DNA of 64,000 nucleotides from Syngnathus acus (Eukaryota; Chordata; Actinopteri; Syngnathiformes; Syngnathidae), in NCBI RefSeq assembly GCF_901709675.1, contig NC_051092.1:17041628-17105627 (forward strand). Direction: 5' to 3'. Numbering within the stretch: position 1 is the stretch's first letter; each line of letters begins with the position of its first letter. The position numbers and the translations under genes are program-made. The notes under the pieces were generated by a model that ran no database searches, was not told where the DNA came from, and was given only the letters and a program-made list of their open reading frames with translations. This document shows, in pieces, positions 35,501 through 45,392 of the stretch.

Positions 35501-38500
35501 ACGTCTATTTGTGAACCATTCCATTGTAGATTTGGCTTTATGTTTTGGATCATTGTCCTGTTGGAAGATAGATCTCCGTCCCAGTCTCAGGTCTTTTGCA
35601 GACTCCAACAGGGTTTCTTCCAGAATGGTCCTGTATTTGGCTCCATCCATCTTCCCATCAATTTTAGCCATCTTCCCTGTCCCTGCTGAAGAAAAGCAGA
35701 CCCAAACCATGATGCTGCCACCATGTTTGACAGTGGGGATGGTGTGTTCAGGGTGATGAGCTGTGTTGCTTTTACGCCAAACATATCGTTTTGCACTGTG
35801 GCCAAAAAGTTCGATTTTGGTTTCATCTGACCAGAGCACCTTCTTCCACATGTTTGGTGTGTCTCCCAGGTGGCTTGTGGCAAACTTTAAACGAGACTTT
35901 TTATGGATATCTTTGAGAAATGGCTTTCTTCTTGCCACTCTTCCATAAAGGCCAGATTTGTGCAGTGCACGACTGATTGTTGTCCTATGGACAGACTCTC
36001 CCACCTCAGCTGTAGTTATCTGCAGTTCATCCAGAGTGATCATGGGCCTCTTGGCTGCATCTCTGATCAGTCTTCTTCTTGTTTGAGATGAAAGTTTGGA
36101 GGGACGGCCGGCTCACTGAGCTCGAGCTGTTTTGCAAGGAAGAATGGGCAAGAATTCCAGTCTCTCGATGTGCAAAACTGATAGAGACATACCCCAAGCG
36201 ACTTGCAGCTGTAATTGCAGCAAAAGGTGGCGCTACAAAGTATTAGCGCAAGGAGGCCGAATAATATTGCACGCCCCACTTTTCAGTTTTTTATTTGTTA
36301 AAAAAGTTTAAATTATCCAATAAATTTCGTTCCACTTCACGATTATGTTCCACTTGCTGTTGATTCTTGACAAAAAATTAAAATTTTATATCTTTATGTT
36401 TGAAGCCTGAAATGTGGCGAAATGTTGAAAGGTTCAAGGGGGCCGAATACTTTCGCAAGGCACTGTATCTAAATAAAGTAATAAAGAAATCAAAACAGCA
36501 ACACGCAGACGCATCTCTGAAAATCAGAGCAAAGCTTTAACTCACAAACACCTGGTGACAGAGGTGAGGAAACGGGAAACACTTCCTTAAAGTTGGCCTT
36601 AAGAACTTTAAAAGTTTAGATTAGTCGCAAACAGGTGGTGCATAAATGTCCTGGAGCATCCTGCATTGTTTGAAAATGAGAATGGTCGCTAGTTTCAATC
36701 CCTGCTATTTGTACAAATTATTTTCAAAATGCATTTTATTTTACAACAAACTAGAGAAACTCCCCTTCATTGTCAGTGGGAACAGTGTTGTTGGTCTCCC
36801 TTTTTTGCTTGTGCATCATAGTCTGGATTAAAATGTGTTGTTGCAATTCTTAGGATCGAGCTGAGGTGTTGGTCCGTTAACCTAGATCTGTGACGGGCTT
36901 TGTTGATGATCATGTGGCTGGACGTCTGCTCACACACGTAGGTCGAGCCAAATTGTCCACTCTTTTTTTAAACACTCGGCACTCAGTGTCCACCTTTCTT
37001 TTCCTTGGGCCACTCATTTTAATGGACGGATTCCAGGGGAAGGTGTGTGGGTGGCTTCAATGTAAAACTGTATCTGAAAACTCAGCGCGCGAATTACGAG
37101 AATGCTGACGTCACAGCTCACACTCGAAATTCGGCACTGATAGAACATACAGCGTGGAGTGCGCCGGGTCCGTACTACTTACTGAATACGTACACGCACT
37201 TGTGAGTGTGCACCGAGCTTTCTAACACAACTTCCGGGAGTAAAGGCGCGGGCGGGCGTTTCCCCATCTACTGGCGAAACACAGTCATTGCAGGAAAAAT
37301 AACCCCGAAAAATATTTAATAGAATTCATTCAGGTTTGGCGGGCCGGATTAAACAGCCCCGTGGGCCGGATGTGGCCCGCGGGCCGTAGTTTGTCTATTC
37401 TAGTCTAGAGCAGGGGTGTCAAACATACGGCCCGCGGGCCGGAACGAGGTTCGATCAGGCCCACATTCGATCAGGCCCGCAGGATAATTTAAAAGTGAAA
37501 AAATGCATAAAAGACATGGAATTAATATGTTGAATAATATGCAATTCATGGATTATCCGCTATGGGACACACTGTTTTGATCAGAGTGGAAGACAACATT
37601 GTTTTGATCAGAGAGGACAGACCCAACACAGCAGACGGTAGCAATGCGGCAATTGCTGCTTGTTACGACGTTCTTTCTACCCTGGTCTCTACCCCTCCCC
37701 TACACCCTCATTAGCCAAAATGTCATTATCCAAACGGAGAAAAGTAGATACGGAGTGTAGAATTTTTAATGAAAAATGGACCACATCCTATTTATTTATA
37801 CAAATGCACGGAAAACCTTTGTGCTTGGTGTGTTTGCAACAAGTTTCCGTATTGAAGGAATATAATATTCGACGCCACTATGAGACTTTTCACAGCGAAA
37901 AATATGACGGCTTGCAAGGACAATTGAGAAGAGATAAAATCAACGAATTGCAGGCGGGTCTGAGGAAACAGCAATCAACTTTCATCCAGAGCGAACAAGT
38001 CAGTGAAGCAGCGGTAAAAGCCAGCTAACTAATTGCCAGCGCAATAGCATTAGCATCAAAGCCGTATTCCGATGGTAACTTTGTTAAACAATGCATGATG
38101 AAGACGGCTGAACTTGTATGTCCCGAGAAATGACAAGCTTTTGCTAATATTAGCCTGACGAGGAACACTATACCAGAGAGGATTTTGGACCTATCAGCAG
38201 ATTTAGACAGCCAATTGAAACAGAGTCAAGTCATTGCATTTTCCGTTGCAATTGACGAGAGCACTGACATCACAGACGTGGCACAACTGTCCTTATTTAT
38301 TTGTGGAGTTGATGACACATTGACTGTTACTGAAGAGTTTCTTGACTTGGTGCCAATGATGGACACCACAACAGTCGAAGACATTTTAGACATTTGTCTA
38401 AGGAAATCTGAGGTGTTTCATGAAATGTTTTGTAAAACGAATGTTCATTAAATTTAAACATTTTCCTCATGATCTTGTGCTTCTTTACACTAAAAAAAAG

Positions 38501-41500
38501 GAAAGACATGATATTTTGGTGATTTATAGCATTTATACCATAGTATAATTTTAACAGTCCGGCCAACTTGACATCTACCGAGGCCGCATGTGGCCCACAA
38601 TGTGAAATGAGTTTGACACCCCTGGTCTAGAGCATTTTCTATTTGGGCTCCAGAGCTTTGGAATGCCCTACCGATAGATATTAGAACTGCTACCTCAGTA
38701 GAAACATTTAAGACGCGATTAAAGACGCATTTTTATGACGTGGTCTTTTTTATTAACCTGTGTTGGCCGATTCGGCTGGAGTTTGTGTTTTCGCTCCCTC
38801 CCCCCATCCCCTTGCACCCCTTCTCGGCTGGGGAGGTGGTTAGGTGTCTCTTAGTGACCCTGAGGGCCAAAAAAATGTCTGCAGGGTCTAGAGCATTTTC
38901 TATTCGGGCTCCAGAGCTTTGGAATGCCCTACCAATGGATATTAGATCTGCTACCTCAGTAGAAACATTTAAGACACATTTAAAGACATTTCTATGATAT
39001 GGCCTTTGTCAATCGTGCACTTATCTGATGTAAGTGACCGGCTCTCCGTTTAAAGGGTAAAATTTTGTACTTTAGCCCCTCTGCAGTAACGCAGTCTGTA
39101 GGGGAGACGAGAATTGATTTAAGCCGGACGGAAAGAAGATTCGTTCCAAGTCTAACCGTTGTTCAGGTAACTAATCTATTGTTAGATTAATTCCGTCATT
39201 TCCGGACGCCAGTCACGCTGAAATCAACGAAACCTGGGTCTACTTTGTCAAGACCCAGGATCTCCTCGATCGCGGCCGTTTCAGCGGCTCTTCTTTCCTA
39301 TAATGATTGGGGCTTTTGTCAACCGCTCGGAATAGATTTAGCTGTCTTTGTTAAGACTGCAGGAACTCGTTTTACACTAGCGTGCACCCAAGGATTAAAG
39401 CTGTCTTCATTTAAAAAAGAACTGAACGGTTTAATGTATGACTATGATAGAGAAACAAAAGAGATTTAAAGCATAAAAGATCAAAATAATCATTAATCGA
39501 AATTAAATGATTATAAAGTAGAAATTTAATGAATAAGCAAGAAAGAGAATTAAGAGTTTCAATTGTTTGAACAACTAACAATAATTTCCACTCACCATTC
39601 TCCATAGAGTAAAAATTATTCAGTCTCGAAGTTCTCTCGGTTGAAAACTAAAAAATATAGTAAAAAAGGGTAAGAGGCTAGAGGTCTAAAATGCTGTTTG
39701 GTGGAAAAGTCGAGTGATCAGTTCTCTTTGTTCCAAAATCTGAATTCTGTTTAAAAGTATAAGTATAGTATAAATTCATTTTAACGGACCTTGGGTTAAT
39801 CTCAGAAAGAATGAAATCTATCTTTGTCTAATCAGCGTTCTCGACCCGCGGCAGTGGCCGCAGGGGCATACCCCTGACGGAGAGAGCCCACCGGGCGAGA
39901 GAGAGCGATGCACGGTAAGTCAAATTTGAAGATAGTATAAATTCATCTTAACGGACTTTGGGTTAATCTCAGAAAGAATTAAATCTATCTTTGTCTAATC
40001 GGCATTCTCGACCCACTGCAGTAGCCTGCAGGGGCAAACCCCTGACGGGAGAGCCCACCGGGCGAGAGAGAGCGATGCTCTTTGTCCGAACGAACCTTTT
40101 ATACCAGTCCAGTTCGTGGGTGCTATGCCTGCTTGGTCACGTACCAGTTTTTTTCCCAAAACGTCATACATTGGCCTCAGATGACCCAAATGCTTCCAAA
40201 ATAGACTGCACCTGCATCTCGGCCGGTCTCAACCGGATTCAACCAGATGAGGTGACCATGTTCTCACGGAAGTAACAATTTTCTCAGGGATGCTTCATCC
40301 TGTTTCCCACTCCCAAATCTTGTCAACTGTCTGTCAACGTGACATTTGCAAATGTTTTCTCTCTGACTTGTGTTCCATCAAACAGCATTTTGTTTAGGCT
40401 TCAACTGGATGAACGTGACCGATGTCACTCATGTGTGGGATCTGTCTTCCACCACTTAGTATCACCATTAACCCTTTTCGCCTCCTTGTCTTCGCTCACA
40501 TTTATACATTCATATGTAAATGGAACATCAATATTACATACATGTTTGATACTGATTAAACATCGTGACAATAATAACACATATTTTCACAATAGTCAAT
40601 TTAACACAATCATAACTATGATCTTGGATTCTCCTAGTTAGCAGATTAAAACACTCAAGCATCTTCAAAACGTATTTTGACAAGCTGGTGACCTCTAAGT
40701 CAAGCTCAAGCGTGGGATTGCAATCTTCCACCCACGGTATCACTGTCAATCCGAATTCTGTTTAAAAGAACAGGCTGGCCTAAAGAATGGAGATGACGAC
40801 GCCCTAAAAATGGCTCCTCTCTCCTGCACCGAGGTCTGTATCTCCTAGCCTGTCTTTAAGCTTACAATCTGACTCAGTCCAATTTGAAGATAGTATAAAT
40901 TCATCTTAACGGAGCTTGGGTTAATCTCAGAAAGAATGAAATCTATCTTTGTCTAATCGGCATTCTCGACCCACTGCAGTAGCCTGCAGGGGCAAACCCC
41001 TGACGGGAGAGCCCACTGGGCGAGAGAGAGCGATGCTCTTTGCTCAACTGTCCGTCAACGTGACTTTTGCAAATGTTTTTTCTCTGACTTGTGTTCCGTC
41101 AAAGAGCATTTTGTTTGGAACTCAACTGGATGAACGTGACCTCGGGTCACGCTCATGTGTGGGATCTCAGTCTTCCACCACTTAGTATCACCATTAACCC
41201 CTTCCGCCTCCTTGTCTTCGCTCACATTTATACATTCATGTGTAAATGGAACATCAATATTACATACATGTTTGATATTGATTAAACATCGTGACAATAA
41301 TAACACATACTTTCACAATAGTCAATTTAACACAATCATAACTATGATCGTGGATTCTCCTAGTTAGCAGATTACAACACTCAAGCATCTTCAAAACGTA
41401 TTATGACAAGCTCAAGCGTGGGATTGCAGTCTTCCACCCACGGTATCACTGTCAACCCCTTGGCCTTACTCAACTCTTAATACATTCATGTGTAAATGAA

Positions 41501-43401
41501 ACATCAGTGCTATGATGCTACTCAAGTTGCTACTAACTATACAATATTGCAAAGCAGAATAAAATAAAGTATATTGCAGCTTACTCTAACTGTGATTAAC
41601 ATGTCTCATTCTCATCCCTAACGATGAGCATGGGCTTCTCTAGTTAGCAAATTAAAATATTAAAGCAGTTTCAAAGTATATTATAGCAAAACAAAATAAT
41701 ATAACATAATCCAAAATTGTGTGTTGCTGTGCCTCAGAACAAGTCTTCATCTAATTGATGACTTTTTAAACTATTAATTTACTATGTTAGGTCAATCTGA
41801 CTTTGGCACCATCTTCTGGTGAAATTTGGAATGGGAATGGAATTACTGGTTCAACCAACAAATTACCCTTTACCAATTTAACAATAGTTAATTTTGAAGA
41901 ACTAACATTTAAGTAACCCCTACTCAGGCCCCCTTCTTCAGGTCTTCCATGTCAAGCTTTGAAATTTGGAATTTCATTTTAGCCAATTCGTCTGGGCCAA
42001 ATCCAATACACACTCACGCACCATCCCTTACCATCCTATCCACCGTGTAACTCGACACCTTTAATTAACCTGTAGTGGCTGTTTCGGCTGGAGTTTGTGT
42101 TTTCGCTCCCTCCCCCCATCCCCTCCCACCCCTCCCCAGCCGGGGAGGTGGTTAGGTGACACCCAAGCTGACAGCGGGCTGTCTGGATTCTCGTGGACCA
42201 TTTAAGATGAGGGAACAGCAGCGGATTATCCTCCTCGAAGACACTACCAGGACAATCGAGGGCACCTCCTGCAGCTCTTTGCTTTGACTTGGACATCCAC
42301 TTTTTCTTTGATTTTTTATAGTATGTATTTTATGTGCCCTCTCTGTATCCATTGCAGCCTGGTGATCCTGAAAGGGGGATCCTCCCATCTGTGGTCCCTT
42401 CTCAAGGTTTCTCATTTTTCCCCCAGTAGGGGTTTTCTGAGTTTTTCCTTGCCCTCCTGGGAGTTTTAGATCAGGGCATGTTTAAGAATAATTGTAAATG
42501 TTTGTACATGTGAAGCCCTTTGAGACTTGCTTGTGATTTAGGGCTACATATATAAATAAACTTGACTTGACTTGTTTTTTTTTTATTAAATATTAAAATA
42601 TGACTTGGGCAATTTTACCATGTGGCTGACGATATGAACGTGTAAATTATGCTTGTCCTTGAGTGATTGTATAAGTGTAGGCTCCAATCACTCCATTGGA
42701 TCAGCAGAGTTTGAGAACTGACTGGAGGGGTGCTGGTCAGTGGGGATCAATGCAATTTGTAACTCAAATGTCCAGTCAAAAGGATGATCACCATAAAACA
42801 AAATTGAGAAGGGGAAGCTTGCAGCTGCAGCAGAAGGTTCCAAGTATTGTAGTGCAAGATTTGTTATATAAGTTTTATGTTTTATGCGTACAAATGTTCT
42901 TTATATGTTTATATCGATTGTATATTTATTGTATGAAATTGTTCTTTAAAATTATTTTTTAACTCAACATTTTATTTCAGTGACCACGGTACTTTCCTGT
43001 CCCACACTGGTGTGGACTACTGGACGGGCTGCTGGTTCTCCTTTCCATCTTATTGCAGACATTCACTACCCTATGGAGGTCATTAGATATCCTTTCATAA
43101 ATAGTATACTTGATCTAAGTTTTTTTTTATTCTTATGCAATTACCATCAAATCTGTTTGTTTCACAGCATTATACAAAATTAATTTATAATGTGTGAACG
43201 TGTGCATAGTCATTACTTCTTTAACTGTTTGCCTTCACCTATTATCCTGGCTTCTGGGAAACCATCAAGTTTGCCTGGATCCAGTATGTCAGCATTCTTC
43301 TGATCTTTCTCTGGGTCTTTGAACGAATCCAGACATTTGTTTTTCAGAACCATGTTTTAACCACTGTACCCATAAGTATTGAAAAACCTCACCAGCCTTG
43401 A
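29488..43401 (+). CDS. tmem231: Transmembrane protein 231, last three exons (exons 29488-29569, 42981-43086, 43239-43401)
   Basis: The exons encode the C-terminal third of TMEM231, a protein of the ciliary transition zone that works with the B9/MKS complex to gate membrane proteins. Family mutations cause Joubert and Meckel syndromes in people. Residues seen: [19 protein letters not shown], then TTVLS...[12 protein letters not shown]...YPMEV, then [18 protein letters not shown] with a hydrophobic helix (ILLIFLWVF) and [12 protein letters not shown], ending at TGA 43399-43401. The joins keep phase: aac t|tg acc, and att ag|c tat. Introns: 29570-42980 (GTAAGG...TTTCAG, 13,411 bp, full of transposons) and 43087-43238 (AT-AC). 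Exons for the first about 200 residues, including the N-terminal helix, were not found. The open frame and intact splice sites suggest a real gene. Confidence 0.9.
29827..31401 (-). mobile_element. LTR of family Z, copy 3 (complete)
   Basis: It starts TGTCAAACGCGCAC and ends CACTTGACA, flanked by ATGT at 29823-29826 and 31402-31405. Length is 1575 bp. A minus-strand TATA box lies near 30788-30794 (complement of ATTTATAGG). There is no coding content. It lies in the large tmem231 intron. Confidence 0.8.
31538..32623. mobile_element. pogo/Tigger-like non-autonomous transposon
   Basis: The ends CCGTAATTTCTGGACTATAA and TTATAGTCCGGAAATTACGG are inverted and flanked by TA at 31536-31537 and 32624-32625. 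Internal GCACC/ATAAGCCGC repeats are typical. There is no transposase. Confidence 0.85.
32907..33765 (+). mobile_element. hAT element H1, left part
   Basis: The left end CAGACATAGGCAAACTACGG and a CGGCCC-rich terminal region follow CTCTAGCC (32899-32906). A broken N-terminal frame from 33289 reads [18 protein letters not shown], then [10 protein letters not shown] and [11 protein letters not shown] after a frame change, a BED-like zinc finger of hAT transposases. The same family appears inverted at 36466-37403. The right end is missing. Confidence 0.7.
33770..33952. mobile_element. Tigger-like right end
   Basis: GGAACGATTCACTTCTCGAA then CTTCTGGAACGGATTG and AAAAACCGAGGCTCCACTG matches the right part of the Tigger-like element at 1208-1884. 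The left limit is uncertain. Confidence 0.6.
33955..34454 (-). mobile_element. hAT element H4 fragment, antisense
   Basis: The right end GGACTTTGGACATGCCTG (34437-34454) is a hAT-type terminus. The reverse complement of 33960-34140 matches the plus-strand hAT at 49800-50050 (stretch with CGTGAAGAATCGCTGTTGTG). The other end is lost. Confidence 0.6.
34456..34628 (+). mobile_element. L2 LINE ORF2 C-terminal fragment, first part
   Basis: The frame reads [32 protein letters not shown] and [16 protein letters not shown], the C-terminal end of L2 ORF2. It is interrupted after the codons for GS by hAT insertions and resumes at 38637. Confidence 0.85.
35048..36465 (-). mobile_element. Tc1-type transposon with fold-back structure
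   Basis: The ends CAGTGCCTTGCGAAAGTATT are inverted and flanked by TA at 35046-35047 and 36466-36467. The left arm (35048-35394) and right arm (36116-36465) are inverted copies over about 350 bp, far longer than the usual inverted repeats of this family. The right arm carries the coding sequence for the transposase C-terminus again, in place of the normal 5' part of the gene. Confidence 0.85.
35400..36100 (-). pseudogene. Tc1-like transposase, catalytic part only
   Basis: The minus-strand frame 36043-35474 holds [18 protein letters not shown] (end of the second helix-turn-helix), the first catalytic Asp in [13 protein letters not shown], and the second in [14 protein letters not shown]. It meets a TAA stop after LEWPS, followed in frame by [11 protein letters not shown] with the catalytic Glu. 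The triad is therefore present but a nonsense codon lies between the second Asp and the Glu. The N-terminal paired-type DNA-binding half is absent because the inverted right arm replaces it. Confidence 0.85.
37412..38628 (+). mobile_element. hAT element H3 with partial transposase
   Basis: The ends CAGGGGTGTCAAACATACGG and GTTTGACACCCCTG are inverted and flanked by GTCTAGAG at 37404-37411 and 38629-38636. The frame 37660-38028 encodes [31 protein letters not shown] and [15 protein letters not shown] (BED-like finger). The frame 38185-38451 encodes [18 protein letters not shown], the segment around the first catalytic residue of Charlie-type hAT transposases. The rest is deleted. Confidence 0.85.
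38637..39006 (+). mobile_element. L2 LINE C-terminus, duplicated
   Basis: Resuming from 34628, the frame reads [20 protein letters not shown] and KTRLKTHF, then 3' UTR (GGCTGGAGTTTGTGTTTTCG). At about 38848 the sequence jumps back to CTCTTAGTGACCCTGAGGG and repeats the same C-terminus ([19 protein letters not shown]), so an about 260-bp part of L2 is tandemly duplicated. LTR-Z copy 4 interrupts the second copy at 39007. Confidence 0.85.
39007..42057 (-). mobile_element. LTR of family Z, copy 4, with internal duplication
   Basis: It starts TGTCAATCGTGCAC and ends AACTCGACA, flanked by CCTT at 39003-39006 and 42058-42061. Removing it restores L2. Length is 3051 bp because an about 950-bp segment is duplicated (for example AGATAGTATAAATTCATC at about 39935 and 40888, and TGCAGGGGCAAACCCCTGAC at 40030 and 40988). 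A minus-strand TATA box lies near 40096-40102 (complement of CTTTTATACC). It has no coding sequence. Confidence 0.8.
42058..42575 (+). mobile_element. L2 LINE 3' UTR and tail
   Basis: GGAGTTTGTGTTTTCGCTCC, GGGGGATCCTCCCATCTG, GGGTTTTCTGAGTTTTTCC and the end ATAAATAAACTTGACTTGAC are the well-known 3' UTR of fish L2. The hairpin near CCTGAAAGGGGGATCCTCCC is the part recognised by the RT in this clade. Confidence 0.85.
42576..42980 (+). other. End of the large tmem231 intron, no element recognised
   Basis: This is AT-rich and single-copy looking, ending in the pyrimidine tract and TTTCAG of the exon at 42981. Confidence 0.5.
42981..43086 (+). CDS. tmem231: tmem231 exon (106 bp)
   Basis: The acceptor TTTTATTTCAG ends at 42980. 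The exon completes a Leu codon, encodes [15 protein letters not shown] to YPMEVI, and ends with the first two bases of Ser. The next bases, ATATCCTTT, match the U12-type donor consensus. Confidence 0.9.
43087..43238 (+). other. tmem231: U12-type AT-AC intron of tmem231
   Basis: The donor is ATATCCTTT at 43087-43095. The branch site TTCTTTAAC at 43217-43225 is close to the U12 consensus TTCCTTAAC, and the terminal AC at 43237-43238 lies about 14 nt after the branch A. No GT-AG pair gives the conserved junction VISY-PGFW, while the AT-AC pair does so exactly. Confidence 0.85.
43239..43401 (+). CDS. tmem231: tmem231 terminal coding exon
   Basis: It starts with the third base of Ser and encodes YYPGFWE to PHQP then TGA. 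It includes the C-terminal membrane helix (about residues 17-27 of the exon). Confidence 0.9.
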
Positions 43402-43630
43402 TAATGTGTGACAGTAATCATTTCATTAAATTAGTGAAATTAATGCATGTGGGGTAAGTACTGTTCTGGGGCTAAATAAGGACTAAAAAAAAAAAGTCAA
43501 AAAAACTAGTGTGTTTAATATTGATTAAATAATATATCTGATATCTGCAGCATTTTCCCCCCGTTCCTTTTAAAGAATAACTAGTTTTGTTTAGAGAAGG
43601 CACCACGACAAATAAAAACTATATTCTGCC
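43402..43630 (+). other. tmem231 3' UTR and probable poly(A) signal
   Basis: AATAAA occurs at about 43610-43615 (CAAATAAAAACTATATTC), about 210 nt after the stop. No other gene feature was seen before the SINE at 43745. Confidence 0.5.
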
Positions 43631-43744
43631 TCCCGTCATACAACACATTGTGGTTGCATCCATCCTGTAATTTAACGAGATTTTGCAGAAAATTGTTTCA
43701 AACAAAGAATCAGCTAAACTTTTTTGCAAACACTTTTGAAAAAA

Positions 43745-44025
43745 ACATCCATCCATTTTCTGAACCGCATTATCCTTACGGGGGTTGCTGGTGTGCTGGA
43801 ACCTTTCCCAGTAGTCTTTGGACAGTAGGCAAGGTACACCCTGAAATGGCCACCACCCAATCTCGCAGACAAACAACCATTCACATTCATATTCACTCTT
43901 ATGGGCAATTTGAAGCGGTCAGTTGTCCTGCCATGCATGCTTTTGTAATGATGGAGGAAACCGCAGTACCTTGCACTTGTGAACTGTGAGGCGGACGTGC
44001 TAACCAGGGTGCTGAAAACCTCCAT
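43745..44025 (-). mobile_element. SINE with GATG tail, antisense
   Basis: CATCCATCCATTTTCTGAAC then TGCTGGTGTGCTGGAACC and GTGAGGCGGACGTGCTAACC is the reverse complement of a fish tRNA-headed SINE related to that at 20429-20801, but more diverged. Confidence 0.75.
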
Positions 44026-44044
44026 AGCTGAAACAAAGTTCTCT

Positions 44045-44260
44045 ACGTGTCAAAGTAAAGTCAAATTTATTTATAAAGCCCTTAATGACAAAATAGTCTC
44101 ACCGTTGACAAATATTGAGGACATTCCCTGATCTTAACCCCACAGGAGGGCAAGGAATACTAAAAAAATTCCGCCGGGAATAAAGAAAAAAAACATTGGG
44201 AAAGGGCCGCAGATGGGAAGAATCCTCCTCCCATTATGACCAGCCTGGAGCTCGAATTGA
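44045..44260 (-). mobile_element. L2-type LINE 3' end, antisense
   Basis: AAAGTCAAATTTATTTATAA then GCCCTT at the left, and GGGAAGAATCCTCCTCCC further in, are the reverse complement of an L2-like tail and hairpin. Confidence 0.6.
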
Positions 44261-44541
44261 AAATACTGTAGAACCTGCAGATCTTTTGTTTTTGCTCTCC
44301 CGATCACTAAAAGACCAGCGTATTTTGAACTAAGGTTCCGGAAAAGAGCATATGGTACTAAAACCATCAATTATATCCATTTGAGGGTGCTGCTATTTCG
44401 CCCTGCACTGACCCCGTGGTGGCGACTGAGACTGAATAGGGCTCACTATGTCAATTTCAGTCTTAAGCAGGAGTCTGTTGGGAAATATGTCAAATATTAT
44501 CATTAGATTCTATGTATCTAAGTGTGGAAGATCTTCCAGTA
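44261..44541. other. No recognised feature
   Basis: Nothing recognisable was seen between the LINE tail and the retroviral LTR. Confidence 0.4.
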
Positions 44542-45369
44542 TGTGACAGTTCGACCTTGTGCTCATGACTTGGGAGCGTGTGGCTGGCTAAGGAGCACAT
44601 GACTGGAGTCATGAGTCGCGTCAAACAATAAACTCCTTGGTTAGCTAGTCATGAGTAGATCATGAGATGGCTGAAGCAGAGAAATGTCTTGGTTTAAGTA
44701 AAATCATGAGTGCGCCATGAGACGTATGCATCCCATGCGCACCAAGACTACGTCTTTGATAAACTAAAGTCATGAGACGACCATACTGCTCTTTTAAAAG
44801 TTAAAGTCCCAATGATCGTCACACACACACCTGGGTGTGGTGAAATTTGTCCTCTGCATTTAACCCATCCCCGTGTGATTTTAATCCATCCCCTGGGGGA
44901 GAGGGGAGCAGTGAGCAGCAGCAGTGCCGCGCTCGGGAATCGGTTGGTGATCTAACCCCCCAATTCCAACCCTTAATGCTGAGTGCCAAGCAGGGAGGCA
45001 ATGGGTCCCATTTTTATAGTCTTTGGTATGACCCGGCCGGGGTTTGAACCCACAACCTTCCAGTCTCAGGGCGGACACTCTACCACTAGGCCACTGAGCA
45101 ACAATAACATCCCTGTTTTATTGAAGTCGTCAGAGTATCATGAGATGTCCCGTACTGTTTAAGAAGCTATGCATTTGTGTAAACTCCACCCATTAAGATG
45201 TTGACGACTTGAACTCAATAAAAGGCAGAGCTAACTCTAGGGAGAGCGCGTTTCGGGCCACACATCCTGTGTGTGTGTCTCGGGCGCCCTCCTGCAGGAG
45301 TCGTTGGCCTGATGAAGACAACTCTAGGTCTGACGAAATTCTTTGTGTAAAATGTTGATGAACCCAACA
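44542..45369 (+). mobile_element. Endogenous retrovirus 5' LTR (gamma-like), with SINE inside
   Basis: The sequence ends ATGAACCCAACA at 45369 directly before a primer-binding site, so it is a 5' LTR. A promoter-like AATAAAAGGCAG lies near 45219-45230, followed by GGGAGAGCGCGTTTCGGG. CATGAG-containing repeats (TCATGAG and CATGAGTCG) are frequent in the U3 part (44570-44780). The start TGTGACAG at 44542 is a best guess. The LTR carries a SINE at 44795-45105. No second LTR or coding part was found. Confidence 0.6.
44795..45105 (-). mobile_element. tRNA-derived SINE, antisense
   Basis: At the right, the complement reads GCTCAGTGGCCTAGTGGTAG then GGTTGTGGGTTCAAACCCC, a clear tRNA-like A box and B box head. 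At the left is AAAGTTAAAGTCCCAATG. A shortened relative occurs at 57480-57535. Confidence 0.85.
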
Positions 45370-45374
45370 TTTCT

Positions 45375-45392
45375 TGGGGGATCGTCCAGGAT
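45375..45392 (+). promoter_or_regulatory. Retroviral primer-binding site, tRNA-Pro type
   Basis: TGGGGGATCGTCCAGGAT, 5 nt after the LTR end, differs at two positions from the TGGGGGCTCGTCCGGGAT site of gammaretroviruses that use tRNA-Pro. Confidence 0.7.

Larger units (their letters stand above)
34636..37403. mobile_element. hAT element H2 (with Tc1 inside)
   Basis: The left end is CAGGGGTGGGCAAACTTTTT after GTCTAGAG (34628-34635). The right end, GGGCCGTAGTTTGTC, precedes the same GTCTAGAG (37404-37411). The right half is an inverted relative of H1. The Tc1 insertion at 35048-36465 splits it at TA. Without the Tc1 it would be about 1.35 kb and non-coding. Confidence 0.75.
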
